Origin: Bacteroidales bacterium
GTDB taxonomy: Bacteria; Bacteroidota; Bacteroidia; Bacteroidales; B18-G4
Length of the DNA: 14,429 nt
Assembly (NCBI GenBank): GCA_023145125.1
Contig: JAGLEK010000475.1
Span: 1 to 14,429 of the forward strand
Direction of reading: 5' to 3'
A program made the translations under genes and the position numbers. Under the pieces are notes generated by a model. The model had not been told where the DNA came from. It saw nothing but the letters and a program-made list of their open reading frames with translations, and ran no database searches. Positions 1 through 7,104 of this stretch are shown one piece after another; the stretch's first letter is position 1; every line of letters starts with the position of its first letter.

Positions 1-56
1 CACCTACGCTAAAGCTTCGGTGCACAAAGTAACCAGTAACAAGAGACAAAAAAAAT

Positions 57-70
57 ATTAATTAATTAAT
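57..70. repeat. AT-rich tetranucleotide run in acs leader
   Basis: A short run of TTAA units (ATTAATTAATTAAT) lies about 25 bp ahead of the acs start codon, in an AT-rich leader. I found no TAnnTTTG −7 element in positions 1–95, so the acs promoter either lies before the window or diverges from consensus. A low-GC leader with no clear Shine-Dalgarno is usual for Bacteroidota. No function is claimed for the run. Confidence 0.4.
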
Positions 71-95
71 CAACTAATCAAAAATAACAAGCACT

Positions 96-2009
96 ATGAC
101 AAACAAAATCACCAGTTTGATGGAATATTTCCAGAAATACCAGGAAAGCGTTGACAATCCTGAAGGCTTCTGGGCAAATATTGCCGATGACTATATCTGG
201 AGAAAAAAATGGGATAAAGTTCTCGAATGGAACTTTACCGAACCAAATGTGAACTGGTTCGTGAACGGTAAGCTGAACATCACTGAAAACATTTTCGAAA
301 GGAACCTTCCACACCGGAAAGACCAGACCGCAATACTGTGGGAACCCAATGATCCTAAAGAAGAAGCAATTTCTATCACCTACGGTGAACTTTACGAAAA
401 AGTCAGTCAGTTTGCCAATGCCATGAAGAATCTTGGCGTTAAGAAAGGCGACCGTGTGTCTCTTTATCTTCCCATGATCATCGAGCTTCCTATTGCCATG
501 CTTGCATGTGCAAGGATCGGAGCCATCCATTCCATCGTATTTGCAGGATTCTCAGCCAATGCACTTGCCGACCGTATCAATGACTCACTCTGTAACCTTG
601 TGATCACATCTGATGGCGGTTACCGTGGAACCAAGAGCATTCCGCTGAAAAGCATCGTAGACGAGGCTGTAGAAAAATGCACTTCAGTCGACAATGTGAT
701 CGTTTTCAAACGCACAGGTGAAGATATCAACTGGGTTGAAGGCAGGGATGTCTGGTGGCATGATGCCATTGAAGGCATGGACACAGTTTGTGAAGCAGAA
801 GAAATGGATGCGGAAGACACCCTTTTCATTCTCTATACATCAGGTTCAACAGGAAAACCAAAAGGTGTACTGCATACTGTAGCCGGTTATATGATATTTG
901 CCGAATACACTTTCAAAAATGTATTCCAGTATGAGGAAGGTGACATCTACTGGTGTACAGCCGACATCGGCTGGGTTACAGGCCATTCATACATTGTTTA
1001 CGGGCCACTGCTGACAGGCGCTGTTTCCGTTATGTTTGAAGGTGTTCCCACATGGCCTGATGCAGGCAGATTCTGGGAAGTGGTAGCAAAACACAAAGTA
1101 AACCAGTTCTACACTGCTCCTACTGCAATCCGTGCCCTCATCGCCCAGGGCAACGAATTCGTTACCAAACATGACAGAAGCTCATTAAAAGTGCTGGGTA
1201 CTGTTGGAGAACCTATCAATGAGGAAGCATGGCGCTGGTATCATGACCTTGTTGGTGAAGGAAGATGCCCCATTGTTGACACCTGGTGGCAGACCGAAAC
1301 CGGTGGTATCATGATAACACCTCTGGCAGGGATCACTCCTACCAAACCATCATTTGCCACTTTGCCTCTTCCCGGTGTTCAGCCTATCCTGGTCGACCCT
1401 GAAGGCAAAGAACTTAAAGGCAATGGTGTTGAAGGAAACCTTTGCATTAAATTCCCATGGCCTGGCATGCTCAGATCCCTTTATGGTGCTCATGATCGTT
1501 GCTATCAGACTTACTTCTCCTCCTATAAAGACCTTTATTTCACAGGTGACGGTGCGAAACGTGATGAAGAGGGCTATTACAGAATCATAGGCCGTGTTGA
1601 TGACGTGATCAACGTATCAGGCCACAGGATCGGTACCGCTGAGGTGGAAGATGCCATCAACCAGCATCCAAAAGTTATTGAATCAGCTGTTGTTGGTTAC
1701 CCACACGAAATCAAAGGAGCCGGTATCTATGCATATGTGATCTGCGATACGCTCTCAGAAGATGAAGCACAGAACATCGAGACAGAGATACGCGCTACCG
1801 TAACTAAATATATCGGGCCTATTGCTAAACCTGATATGATCCAGATCGTGACCGGACTTCCAAAAACCCGTTCAGGTAAGATCATGAGGAGGATACTCCG
1901 TAAGATCGGTGAAGGTGATGCCACCAACCTTGGTGACACATCTACACTTCTTGATCCTGGTGTTGTTGAAGACATCATTTCCGGAGCCAAGGTAGAAGTT
2001 AAACGTTAA
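96..2009 (+). CDS. acs: AMP-forming acetyl-CoA synthetase
   Basis: This cytoplasmic enzyme activates acetate with ATP and CoA to acetyl-CoA, via acetyl-AMP, releasing AMP and PPi. The 637 residues are close to the roughly 650 usual for Acs. Visible signatures are the adenylate-forming P-loop YTSGSTGKPKG (247–257), the acetate-pocket motif DTWWQTETG (395–403) whose second Trp (W398) is the residue that restricts these enzymes to acetate, and the C-terminal motif PKTRSGK (589–595). K595 is the catalytic lysine that is acetylated in characterised Acs enzymes, switching off the adenylation half-reaction. The start at 96 gives a normal Acs N-terminus (ITSLMEYFQKY). The gene is followed by a strong terminator, then a transporter gene and a synthetase–acetyltransferase fusion gene, which suggests a shared acetate locus. 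Confidence in the function is very high; acetate specificity rests on the retained Trp. Confidence 0.97.
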   Translation: MTNKITSLMEYFQKYQESVDNPEGFWANIADDYIWRKKWDKVLEWNFTEPNVNWFVNGKLNITENIFERNLPHRKDQTAILWEPNDPKEEAISITYGELYEKVSQFANAMKNLGVKKGDRVSLYLPMIIELPIAMLACARIGAIHSIVFAGFSANALADRINDSLCNLVITSDGGYRGTKSIPLKSIVDEAVEKCTSVDNVIVFKRTGEDINWVEGRDVWWHDAIEGMDTVCEAEEMDAEDTLFILYTSGSTGKPKGVLHTVAGYMIFAEYTFKNVFQYEEGDIYWCTADIGWVTGHSYIVYGPLLTGAVSVMFEGVPTWPDAGRFWEVVAKHKVNQFYTAPTAIRALIAQGNEFVTKHDRSSLKVLGTVGEPINEEAWRWYHDLVGEGRCPIVDTWWQTETGGIMITPLAGITPTKPSFATLPLPGVQPILVDPEGKELKGNGVEGNLCIKFPWPGMLRSLYGAHDRCYQTYFSSYKDLYFTGDGAKRDEEGYYRIIGRVDDVINVSGHRIGTAEVEDAINQHPKVIESAVVGYPHEIKGAGIYAYVICDTLSEDEAQNIETEIRATVTKYIGPIAKPDMIQIVTGLPKTRSGKIMRRILRKIGEGDATNLGDTSTLLDPGVVEDIISGAKVEVKR

Positions 2010-2025
2010 TTCTTCATTCAATATT

Positions 2026-2067
2026 AAGGGCATTCCGGATTCAGTCGTGTTTCCGGAGTGCCTTTTT
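2026..2067 (+). terminator. Rho-independent terminator after acs
   Basis: The left arm GGCATTCCGGA (2029–2039) pairs with TCCGGAGTGCC (2052–2062) over 11 bp with one G·U wobble, around a 12-nt loop. Five T residues follow, and flanking A residues extend the stem. It starts 19 bp after the acs stop and ends only 14 bp before the transporter ATG. There is therefore no room for a separate promoter between the hairpin and that gene. Read-through or a promoter inside acs must drive the transporter. Confidence 0.9.
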
Positions 2068-2081
2068 AAAAACCAAATAAT

Positions 2082-3416
2082 ATGGAAAACAAGAAAGTTA
2101 TGAATCGCTGGCTGGTCGTTGTCGGGGCAATCCTGATACAGCTGGCCCTCGGTGCTATCTATGCCTGGTCGGTATTTACACCAAAGCTTACTGCCGCTGA
2201 TGGAGCATACCAGTTCTCAGCAGGAGAAGCTGCATGGGTATTCTCAGCCGGGCTCTTCTTCTTTGCCCTGGTTATGATATGGGCCGGAAGAAAGCTGAAC
2301 AGCATAGGGCCTCAAAAGCTTGCTATCGCAGGTGGGATCGTGCTGGGCCTTGGATATGTCCTTGCAGGATTTTTTGGTGACAGTTTTATCACCCAATTAA
2401 TTTTCATCGGGATCATCGGTGGTTCCGGTATTGGTCTTGCTTATGTGGTTCCAATTGCCGTTGGTGTAAAATGGTTTCCCGATAAAAAGGGTATGCTTAC
2501 CGGGCTTGCTGTTGCCGGATTTGGCTTTGGTGCTACGATCTGGGTAAAATGGGCCGGCTCCTGGGGTGGCGGACTGCTCAACACCTTGGAAATCGCAGGC
2601 CTTGACGGCCTCAGAAGCGTATATCTTCTTTATGGTATCATTTTCGCTGTGATGGTGATCATCGGCAGCCTTGTCATGAAGGATCCACCGGAAGGCTGGT
2701 TACCTAAGGGGTACACACCTCCGCAACCTTCCGATACAGGTGCATCGGGTGTGGTCAATTTTGACTCTCACGAGATGACCAAAACACCTCAATACTACAT
2801 GATATTCGTCACATTCGTATTTTCTGCACTGGCAGGCCTGATGGTAATCTATTGCATTAAACTTTTTGGTATCGATGCCCTCACCTTTAATAAGCTGGGA
2901 ACCCTTGATCCCGGTGCTGAAGGTTTCGCAGATACTTTCGCGTGGGCAAGTGCCACAGCAGGCACCGCCATGGCGGTATATGCAATTCTTAACGGACTTG
3001 GCAGGATCGTCTGGGGAATGGTTTCCGACTACATCGGAAGAAGGACTTCGCTCATACTTATGACCCTTTTGCAGGGGATTATCATGCTTGCATTCTTCTA
3101 TCTTGGTGGAACTGCATGGGGACTGATCATCGCAGCTGCGATCATTGGTTTCAACTTCGGTGGCAACTTTGCCCTCTTCCCAGCCATCACAGCTGATTTC
3201 TTCGGCAACAAAACTGTTGGCAGGAATTATGGTTTGGTATTCTTCGCCTATGGTATCGCAGGCATACTCGGCCCACAGATCGCCGGCTACTTTAAGGATG
3301 CCGCCAAAGGAGCTTCTGATCCATCAGCATGGCTTACACCCTTCATTATCGCAGGAGTAGCCTGTCTGCTTGGCACAGTGATCATGTTACTGACCAAAGC
3401 ACCCAAGAAAGCTTAA
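2082..3416 (+). CDS. OFA-family MFS transporter (monocarboxylate type)
   Basis: This is a 444-residue polytopic inner-membrane protein with about 12 hydrophobic segments, the usual size for the major facilitator superfamily. The first helix, carrying RWLVVVGAILIQLALGAIYAW (broken here from residue 9), and the central loop after residue ~200 are typical of the oxalate/formate antiporter (OFA) family, whose members move oxalate, formate, lactate or other small carboxylates. The conserved charged loop between helices is seen as DYIGRRTS in the second half. It lies 72 bp after acs, separated by a terminator, and is followed by another terminator. Neighbourhood with acs and an acyl-CoA synthetase fusion suggests import or export of acetate or a similar monocarboxylate. 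The substrate is an inference from context; the family assignment is strong. Confidence 0.88.
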   Translation: MENKKVMNRWLVVVGAILIQLALGAIYAWSVFTPKLTAADGAYQFSAGEAAWVFSAGLFFFALVMIWAGRKLNSIGPQKLAIAGGIVLGLGYVLAGFFGDSFITQLIFIGIIGGSGIGLAYVVPIAVGVKWFPDKKGMLTGLAVAGFGFGATIWVKWAGSWGGGLLNTLEIAGLDGLRSVYLLYGIIFAVMVIIGSLVMKDPPEGWLPKGYTPPQPSDTGASGVVNFDSHEMTKTPQYYMIFVTFVFSALAGLMVIYCIKLFGIDALTFNKLGTLDPGAEGFADTFAWASATAGTAMAVYAILNGLGRIVWGMVSDYIGRRTSLILMTLLQGIIMLAFFYLGGTAWGLIIAAAIIGFNFGGNFALFPAITADFFGNKTVGRNYGLVFFAYGIAGILGPQIAGYFKDAAKGASDPSAWLTPFIIAGVACLLGTVIMLLTKAPKKA

Positions 3417-3434
3417 TTACTTTTTAAACAATAT

Positions 3435-3469
3435 AAAAAACCCGCACTGTTTCAGTAGCGGGTTTTTTT
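3435..3469 (+). terminator. Rho-independent terminator after MFS gene
   Basis: The stem CCCGC…GCGGG (3441–3445 with 3458–3462) is extended by an A-run on the left and seven T residues on the right. An inner CTG/CAG pair closes a TTT loop. The symmetry of A-run and T-run means it could act in both directions. It starts 18 bp after the transporter stop and separates the acs/transporter unit from the downstream fusion gene. Confidence 0.93.
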
Positions 3470-3493
3470 ATTGTATTAAATACATGTTAATAA

Positions 3494-3524
3494 TTTCACA
3501 GCATAAGGAATTGCACTACCTTTG
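3494..3524 (+). promoter_or_regulatory. Bacteroidota-type promoter for synthetase–GNAT fusion
   Basis: TACCTTTG at 3517–3524 matches the Bacteroidota −7 consensus TAnnTTTG exactly. TTTC at 3494–3497 is a one-mismatch candidate for the −33 TTTG element, with a 19-bp spacer. The predicted transcription start near 3531 would leave a leader of about 50 nt before the ATG at 3579. The position, just after a strong terminator, fits an independent transcription unit. Confidence 0.65.
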
Positions 3525-3578
3525 CACAACCTTATGAAAAAGGCATTACATACCTGTTATTATTAAAATTTTTAAGAC

Positions 3579-6278
3579 ATGTCTATCAGAACCCTCGACA
3601 GCATCTTCAAGCCAAAGAGAATCGCATTGATCGGAGTATCAAACAATCCTGATTCAGTTGCAGGGATCGCACTTAAGAACCTTGTTAGTGGTGGTTTCCA
3701 GGGAGTTGTTTATCCCATCAATCCAAAATATGAAGCAGTGATGGGCATCACCTGCTACCCCGACGTCAAGAGTGTTCCAAAAACCCCCGATCTGGTGGTT
3801 ATCGCAACCTCCGGACATCGTGTGCCGGGCTTGATCAGGGAATGTGGCGAGGCAGGGGTGCTTGGCATCATTATCATGTCGGCAGGCTTTAAAGAATCCG
3901 GTGAAGAAGGACGTAAGCTGGAAGATGAGGTGAAGGCTGAAGTGGCAAAATATGAGGGCATGCGTGTGATCGGGCCAAACTGCCTCGGAATTATCGTTCC
4001 CGGCTATAAGATGAACGTCAGCTTTGCCGCCTCCATGCCTAAAAAAGGGAATGTTGCCTTTATTTCTCAATCGGGAGCCTTATGCACCTCAGCCCTCGAC
4101 TGGGCCATTGAACAAAACATTGGATTCTCCTATTTCGTATCCATTGGGAACACCATGGATGTTGGCTTTGGCGACCTGATAGACTATTTTGGTAAGGATC
4201 CCAATACAAAATCCATCGTGCTTTATGTTGAAAGTATAACATTCGCCCGCGAATTTATGACCGCTGCCCGTGCTTTTGCGCGCAAAAAACCTATCATTGT
4301 ATATAAAGCCGGACGCTATCCTGAATCAGCTGCGGCAGCAGCTTCGCATACCGGTGCCATGGCATCTGAAGACAATATCTACGATGCCGTTTTTCAACGT
4401 GCAGGTATTGCAAGGGTATATGATATCGGCGACATTTTTAATTTTACCGACCTCATCTCCAGAAGAAACATCCCCAAAGGCTCAAACCTGGCTATCGTAA
4501 CCAATGCAGGGGGACCCGGGGTGATGGCCACAGATATGCTGATCTCAAAGGGAGGAAAGCTCACGAAGCTTTCTGATGATACCATGGAAAAGCTAAATGA
4601 AGTATTGCCCCCATTCTGGTCGCACGGCAACCCCGTTGATGTGATCGGGGATGCACCACCTGAGAGGTTTGCCAAGGCTACGGAAATAGTCATGCAAGAT
4701 GAAAATGTTGACGCCATACTTGTAATCCTTACACCCCAGGCAATGACGGCTCCAACCAAGACTGCAGAAGTCATTGTAAAAATCTCTGAAAAACATTCCA
4801 AGCCGATCATGGCGGCATGGCTGGGAGGACAAAGCATGAAAGACGGGATGCAGGTATTTATGAACAATGGCATCTCTGTTTACCGAACCCCTGAAGCAGC
4901 AATCAGGGCCTTTATGACCCTGGCAAACTATTCAAGGAACCTGAACATCCTGTTTGAAACGCCAAGGGATGTTCCTCTTTCATTTAAACTTGACAGGAAA
5001 AAGGTAAGGAAAGAATTTACTAGCAAGCACTTCACTAAAGATCTGATCCTTTCGGAAGATGTTTCCAAGGTGCTTATCGATGCATATGGCATTAATACCA
5101 CCAGGCCTCAGCCTGCCTATTCAGCACTGCAGGCCGCCGACATCGCCAATAAGATCGGATATCCTGTCGTACTTAAGATATTATCGCCCGATATCACCCA
5201 TAAATCGGATGTTGGAGGTGTTGTCCTTAACATAAAAGATGAGAACACCGTTTGGATGACCTTTAAGAATATGACTGAAAGCATCAAGCAAAAGATGCCG
5301 GACGCTAAGGTTGAAGGGGTAACGGTACAGCCGATGTTCAATGCCAAGGATGCAGTTGAGCTTATTCTCGGTATCAAGAAAGATCCCGTATTCGGCACAT
5401 GTATGATGATTGGAATGGGAGGAACAGCAGCTGAGCTGTTTAAAGATAAATCACTTGGTTTCCCGCCTTTGAATGAAAGGCTGGCCAGGAGGATGCTGGA
5501 AAACCTGAAGATATACCCCCTCCTGAAAGGGTACAGGGGGAGCACACCAAAAAATATAGACAAGCTGATCGAGATCATGATCAGGATGTCATACCTGGCA
5601 GCAGATTATCCGGAAATTGCAGAGCTGGATATCAACCCCTTGCTTGTGACACCTGATGATGCGATCGCACTTGATGCACGCATTGTAATGGATAAAGAGG
5701 CTGTCGGTAAAAAACTACCGGAGTTCTCACATCTGTTGCTGCATCCTTATCCGCACAAGCTCATTAAAAAATCAAAGCTTAACGATGGCACATCTATCAT
5801 AATGCGCCCAATCAAACCCGAAGATGAACATCTGTGGCTCGAACTGCTGGGAAGCTGTTCCAAAGAAGCTATTTATTCACGCTTCCGTTATAATTTCCAC
5901 TTTGACTCACATGAAGTTGCAACACAGTTCTGCTATATCGATTATGCCAGGGAAATCGGGATCGTGACTGAAGTGGAAGTGAAAGGTGAAAAGAAGCTGA
6001 TTGCCGTTGGACGTTTGATCTCTGATCCTGACCTTACATCAGTTGAATATGCTATCCTGATCACCGATGCTTATCAGAAAAAAGAACTGGGGACCATTCT
6101 CACCACCTATTGCGAGGATATTGCCAGAAAGTGGAATATGAAACGCATCTTTGCAGAAACCACCAAGGACAACAAGGCAATGATTGCTGTATTTAAAAAG
6201 CTGGGCTTTGTGGTCACCTACAACGAAGACACTACTGTTAGTGTTGCCAAGGAGCTTGGGAAGGGAAATAAGAACTGA
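3579..6278 (+). CDS. ADP-forming acetyl-CoA synthetase (alpha-beta) fused to GNAT acetyltransferase
   Basis: The 899 residues have the Pat/PatZ domain order: CoA-binding Rossmann domain (about 1–130), succinyl-CoA-ligase-like region (about 150–460), ATP-grasp beta domain (about 490–715) and GNAT domain (about 745–895). ADP-forming acetyl-CoA synthetases interconvert acetyl-CoA + ADP + Pi and acetate + CoA + ATP through phosphohistidines. Both relay motifs are intact here: SHTGA with H257, and DITHKSDVGG with H541. From memory, enterobacterial Pat lost the alpha histidine and is only a protein acetyltransferase, so this protein may be a working synthetase. In the GNAT domain the acetyl-CoA loop reads QKKELG (833–838), with E836 where Q/R-x-x-G-x-G/A normally has glycine. 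E823 (SVEYA) is a candidate general base. The protein is cytoplasmic, with no signal peptide. Its neighbours acs and a carboxylate transporter make Acs K595 a plausible acetylation target; this is inference. Confidence 0.9.
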   Translation: MSIRTLDSIFKPKRIALIGVSNNPDSVAGIALKNLVSGGFQGVVYPINPKYEAVMGITCYPDVKSVPKTPDLVVIATSGHRVPGLIRECGEAGVLGIIIMSAGFKESGEEGRKLEDEVKAEVAKYEGMRVIGPNCLGIIVPGYKMNVSFAASMPKKGNVAFISQSGALCTSALDWAIEQNIGFSYFVSIGNTMDVGFGDLIDYFGKDPNTKSIVLYVESITFAREFMTAARAFARKKPIIVYKAGRYPESAAAAASHTGAMASEDNIYDAVFQRAGIARVYDIGDIFNFTDLISRRNIPKGSNLAIVTNAGGPGVMATDMLISKGGKLTKLSDDTMEKLNEVLPPFWSHGNPVDVIGDAPPERFAKATEIVMQDENVDAILVILTPQAMTAPTKTAEVIVKISEKHSKPIMAAWLGGQSMKDGMQVFMNNGISVYRTPEAAIRAFMTLANYSRNLNILFETPRDVPLSFKLDRKKVRKEFTSKHFTKDLILSEDVSKVLIDAYGINTTRPQPAYSALQAADIANKIGYPVVLKILSPDITHKSDVGGVVLNIKDENTVWMTFKNMTESIKQKMPDAKVEGVTVQPMFNAKDAVELILGIKKDPVFGTCMMIGMGGTAAELFKDKSLGFPPLNERLARRMLENLKIYPLLKGYRGSTPKNIDKLIEIMIRMSYLAADYPEIAELDINPLLVTPDDAIALDARIVMDKEAVGKKLPEFSHLLLHPYPHKLIKKSKLNDGTSIIMRPIKPEDEHLWLELLGSCSKEAIYSRFRYNFHFDSHEVATQFCYIDYAREIGIVTEVEVKGEKKLIAVGRLISDPDLTSVEYAILITDAYQKKELGTILTTYCEDIARKWNMKRIFAETTKDNKAMIAVFKKLGFVVTYNEDTTVSVAKELGKGNKN

Positions 6279-6311
6279 GTGCCGAGTGCCGAGTGATGAG
6301 TGATGGGTGCC
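6277..6311. repeat. Degenerate 7-bp tandem repeat, five units
   Basis: Read in 7-bp steps, 6277–6311 shows GAGTGCC twice, GAGTGAT twice, then GGGTGCC, followed by a decayed GATGGTG. The first unit overlaps the TGA stop codon of the fusion gene. The array fills much of the 57-bp gap between that gene and the convergent adk gene. No strong terminator is visible in this gap. Confidence 0.85.
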
Positions 6312-6335
6312 GATGGTGGAGTTATTGGATAAATC

Positions 6336-6902
6336 CTATTTATCTACCTTTTCACAGAGACGATTAAATATCTCGTCGATCGTTCCTACGCCATGAACAC
6401 TTTTCATCTTGCCCTGCCCGTCATAATGAGCCATCAGGGGCTTGGTCTGGCTGTGATACACATTCAGCCTGTTGGATATCACCTCTTCAGTGTCGTCTTT
6501 TCTACCTTCGACCTGTGCACGATTAAGCAAGCGCTCCATAAGTTCATCGTCGTGGACATCCAGAGCAAGGACAACATTTACGCCACCATTCAATTCCGTC
6601 AGCAATACTTCCAGGTCGCGGGCCTGCTGTATAGTCCTTGGATATCCATCCAGAAGGAAGCCTTCGGTGCCGGGGTGCTTTTGCATGGCAGATCTCAGAA
6701 GGTCGACAAGCAAGTCATCTGAAACAAGCTCTCCATTTTCAATAATACTCTGAACACGAAGGCCCAGCGGTGATTTCGCTTTGATCTCAGAGCGAAAAAT
6801 GTCGCCGGTGGAGATGTGTGTAAGGCCATATTTCTCTGCAAGTTTTATACTCTGTGTGCCTTTGCCTGATCCCGGGGGGCCGAAAATGATAATGTTATAC
6901 AT
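6336..6902 (-). CDS. adk: Adenylate kinase, short-LID form
   Basis: This cytoplasmic enzyme balances adenine nucleotides: ATP + AMP to 2 ADP. Its 188 residues include the P-loop GPPGSGKGT (8–16), the AMP-binding STGDIFR (31–37), the signature DGYPRT (85–90) and, around 128–137, a very short LID ending in GRKDD. The long LID that binds zinc in some bacteria is absent, so this is the short variant usual in Bacteroidota. It is the only complete minus-strand gene in the window, convergent with the synthetase–GNAT gene and divergent from the DUF4271 gene, with tandem repeats at both flanks. Both Acs (AMP-producing) and the fusion protein (ADP-using) depend on the adenylate pool, but I treat the adjacency as not necessarily functional. 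Confidence 0.97.
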   Translation of the reverse strand: MYNIIIFGPPGSGKGTQSIKLAEKYGLTHISTGDIFRSEIKAKSPLGLRVQSIIENGELVSDDLLVDLLRSAMQKHPGTEGFLLDGYPRTIQQARDLEVLLTELNGGVNVVLALDVHDDELMERLLNRAQVEGRKDDTEEVISNRLNVYHSQTKPLMAHYDGQGKMKSVHGVGTIDEIFNRLCEKVDK

Positions 6903-6921
6903 TGGTTGAATTGGTTATATT

Positions 6922-6958
6922 GTTAAATGGTTAAATGGCTAAATGGTTAAATGGCTAC
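6922..6958. repeat. 8-bp tandem repeat upstream of adk
   Basis: Units GTTAAATG, GTTAAATG, GCTAAATG, GTTAAATG and a partial GCTAC follow each other in 8-bp steps, starting about 20 bp upstream of the adk start codon (adk reads leftward). Given the −7 element at 7036–7043, the array would lie in the adk 5' untranslated leader. Copy-number change by slippage would alter leader length. No coding sequence overlaps it. Confidence 0.85.
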
Positions 6959-6967
6959 TGGACAACA

Positions 6968-7001
6968 CCAAACTTTAGCTCACTCCAAACTTTAGTTCAC
7001 T
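6968..7001. repeat. 17-bp direct duplication upstream of adk
   Basis: CCAAACTTTAGCTCACT (6968–6984) is followed directly by CCAAACTTTAGTTCACT (6985–7001), differing at a single base. A further partial copy, TTAGGCACT, ends at 7010. It lies within the 202-bp gap between adk and the DUF4271 gene. It could be a duplicated binding site or another slippage-prone array; the sequence alone does not decide. Confidence 0.8.
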
Positions 7002-7035
7002 TTAGGCACTTGATACTGGTTGATTTGATTGAGTG

Positions 7036-7043
7036 CAAAAGTA
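7036..7043 (-). promoter_or_regulatory. adk: Candidate −7 element for adk
   Basis: On the minus strand these bases read TACTTTTG, an exact match to TAnnTTTG. The nearest upstream TTTG on that strand is 25 bp away (7069–7072), longer than the usual spacing of about 19–21 bp, so the −33 element is poor. If used, it would give adk a leader of about 125 nt that contains both repeat arrays. Confidence 0.45.
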
Positions 7044-7079
7044 AGAATTTTCAACTGACGGTGGAAACCAAATATTAAT

Positions 7080-7087
7080 TAAATTTG
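7080..7087 (+). promoter_or_regulatory. Candidate −7 element for DUF4271 gene
   Basis: TAAATTTG matches TAnnTTTG exactly and lies 17 bp before the ATG at 7105, implying a leader of only about 10 nt. No convincing −33 TTTG is seen at the right distance. Together with the minus-strand element at 7036–7043 it suggests a divergent promoter region between adk and the hemD cluster. Confidence 0.45.
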
Positions 7088-7104
7088 CTTTCACCTGAAT
7101 TGAT

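Noticed and set aside
2..61. Open frame of 19 codons ending in TAA at 59–61, possible tail of an upstream gene
   Set aside because: Too short to recognise, has a low-complexity Lys-rich end, and other frames are also open for part of this stretch; upstream sequence is needed.
6328..6344. Inverted repeat GATAAAT/ATTTATC at the end of adk as a terminator
   Set aside because: The stem is nearly all A·T with a 3-nt loop and no T-run in the adk direction; it overlaps the adk C-terminal codons.
6472..6753. Plus-strand open frames opposite adk, and similar long antisense frames opposite acs and the S41 gene
   Set aside because: Their sequences are low-complexity Ser/Pro-rich or lack any family motif, and they mirror strongly supported genes on the other strand.
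6277..7010. CRISPR array suggested by repeated short motifs around adk
   Set aside because: Units are 7, 8 and 17 bp and directly adjacent, with no spacers of constant length and no cas genes nearby.
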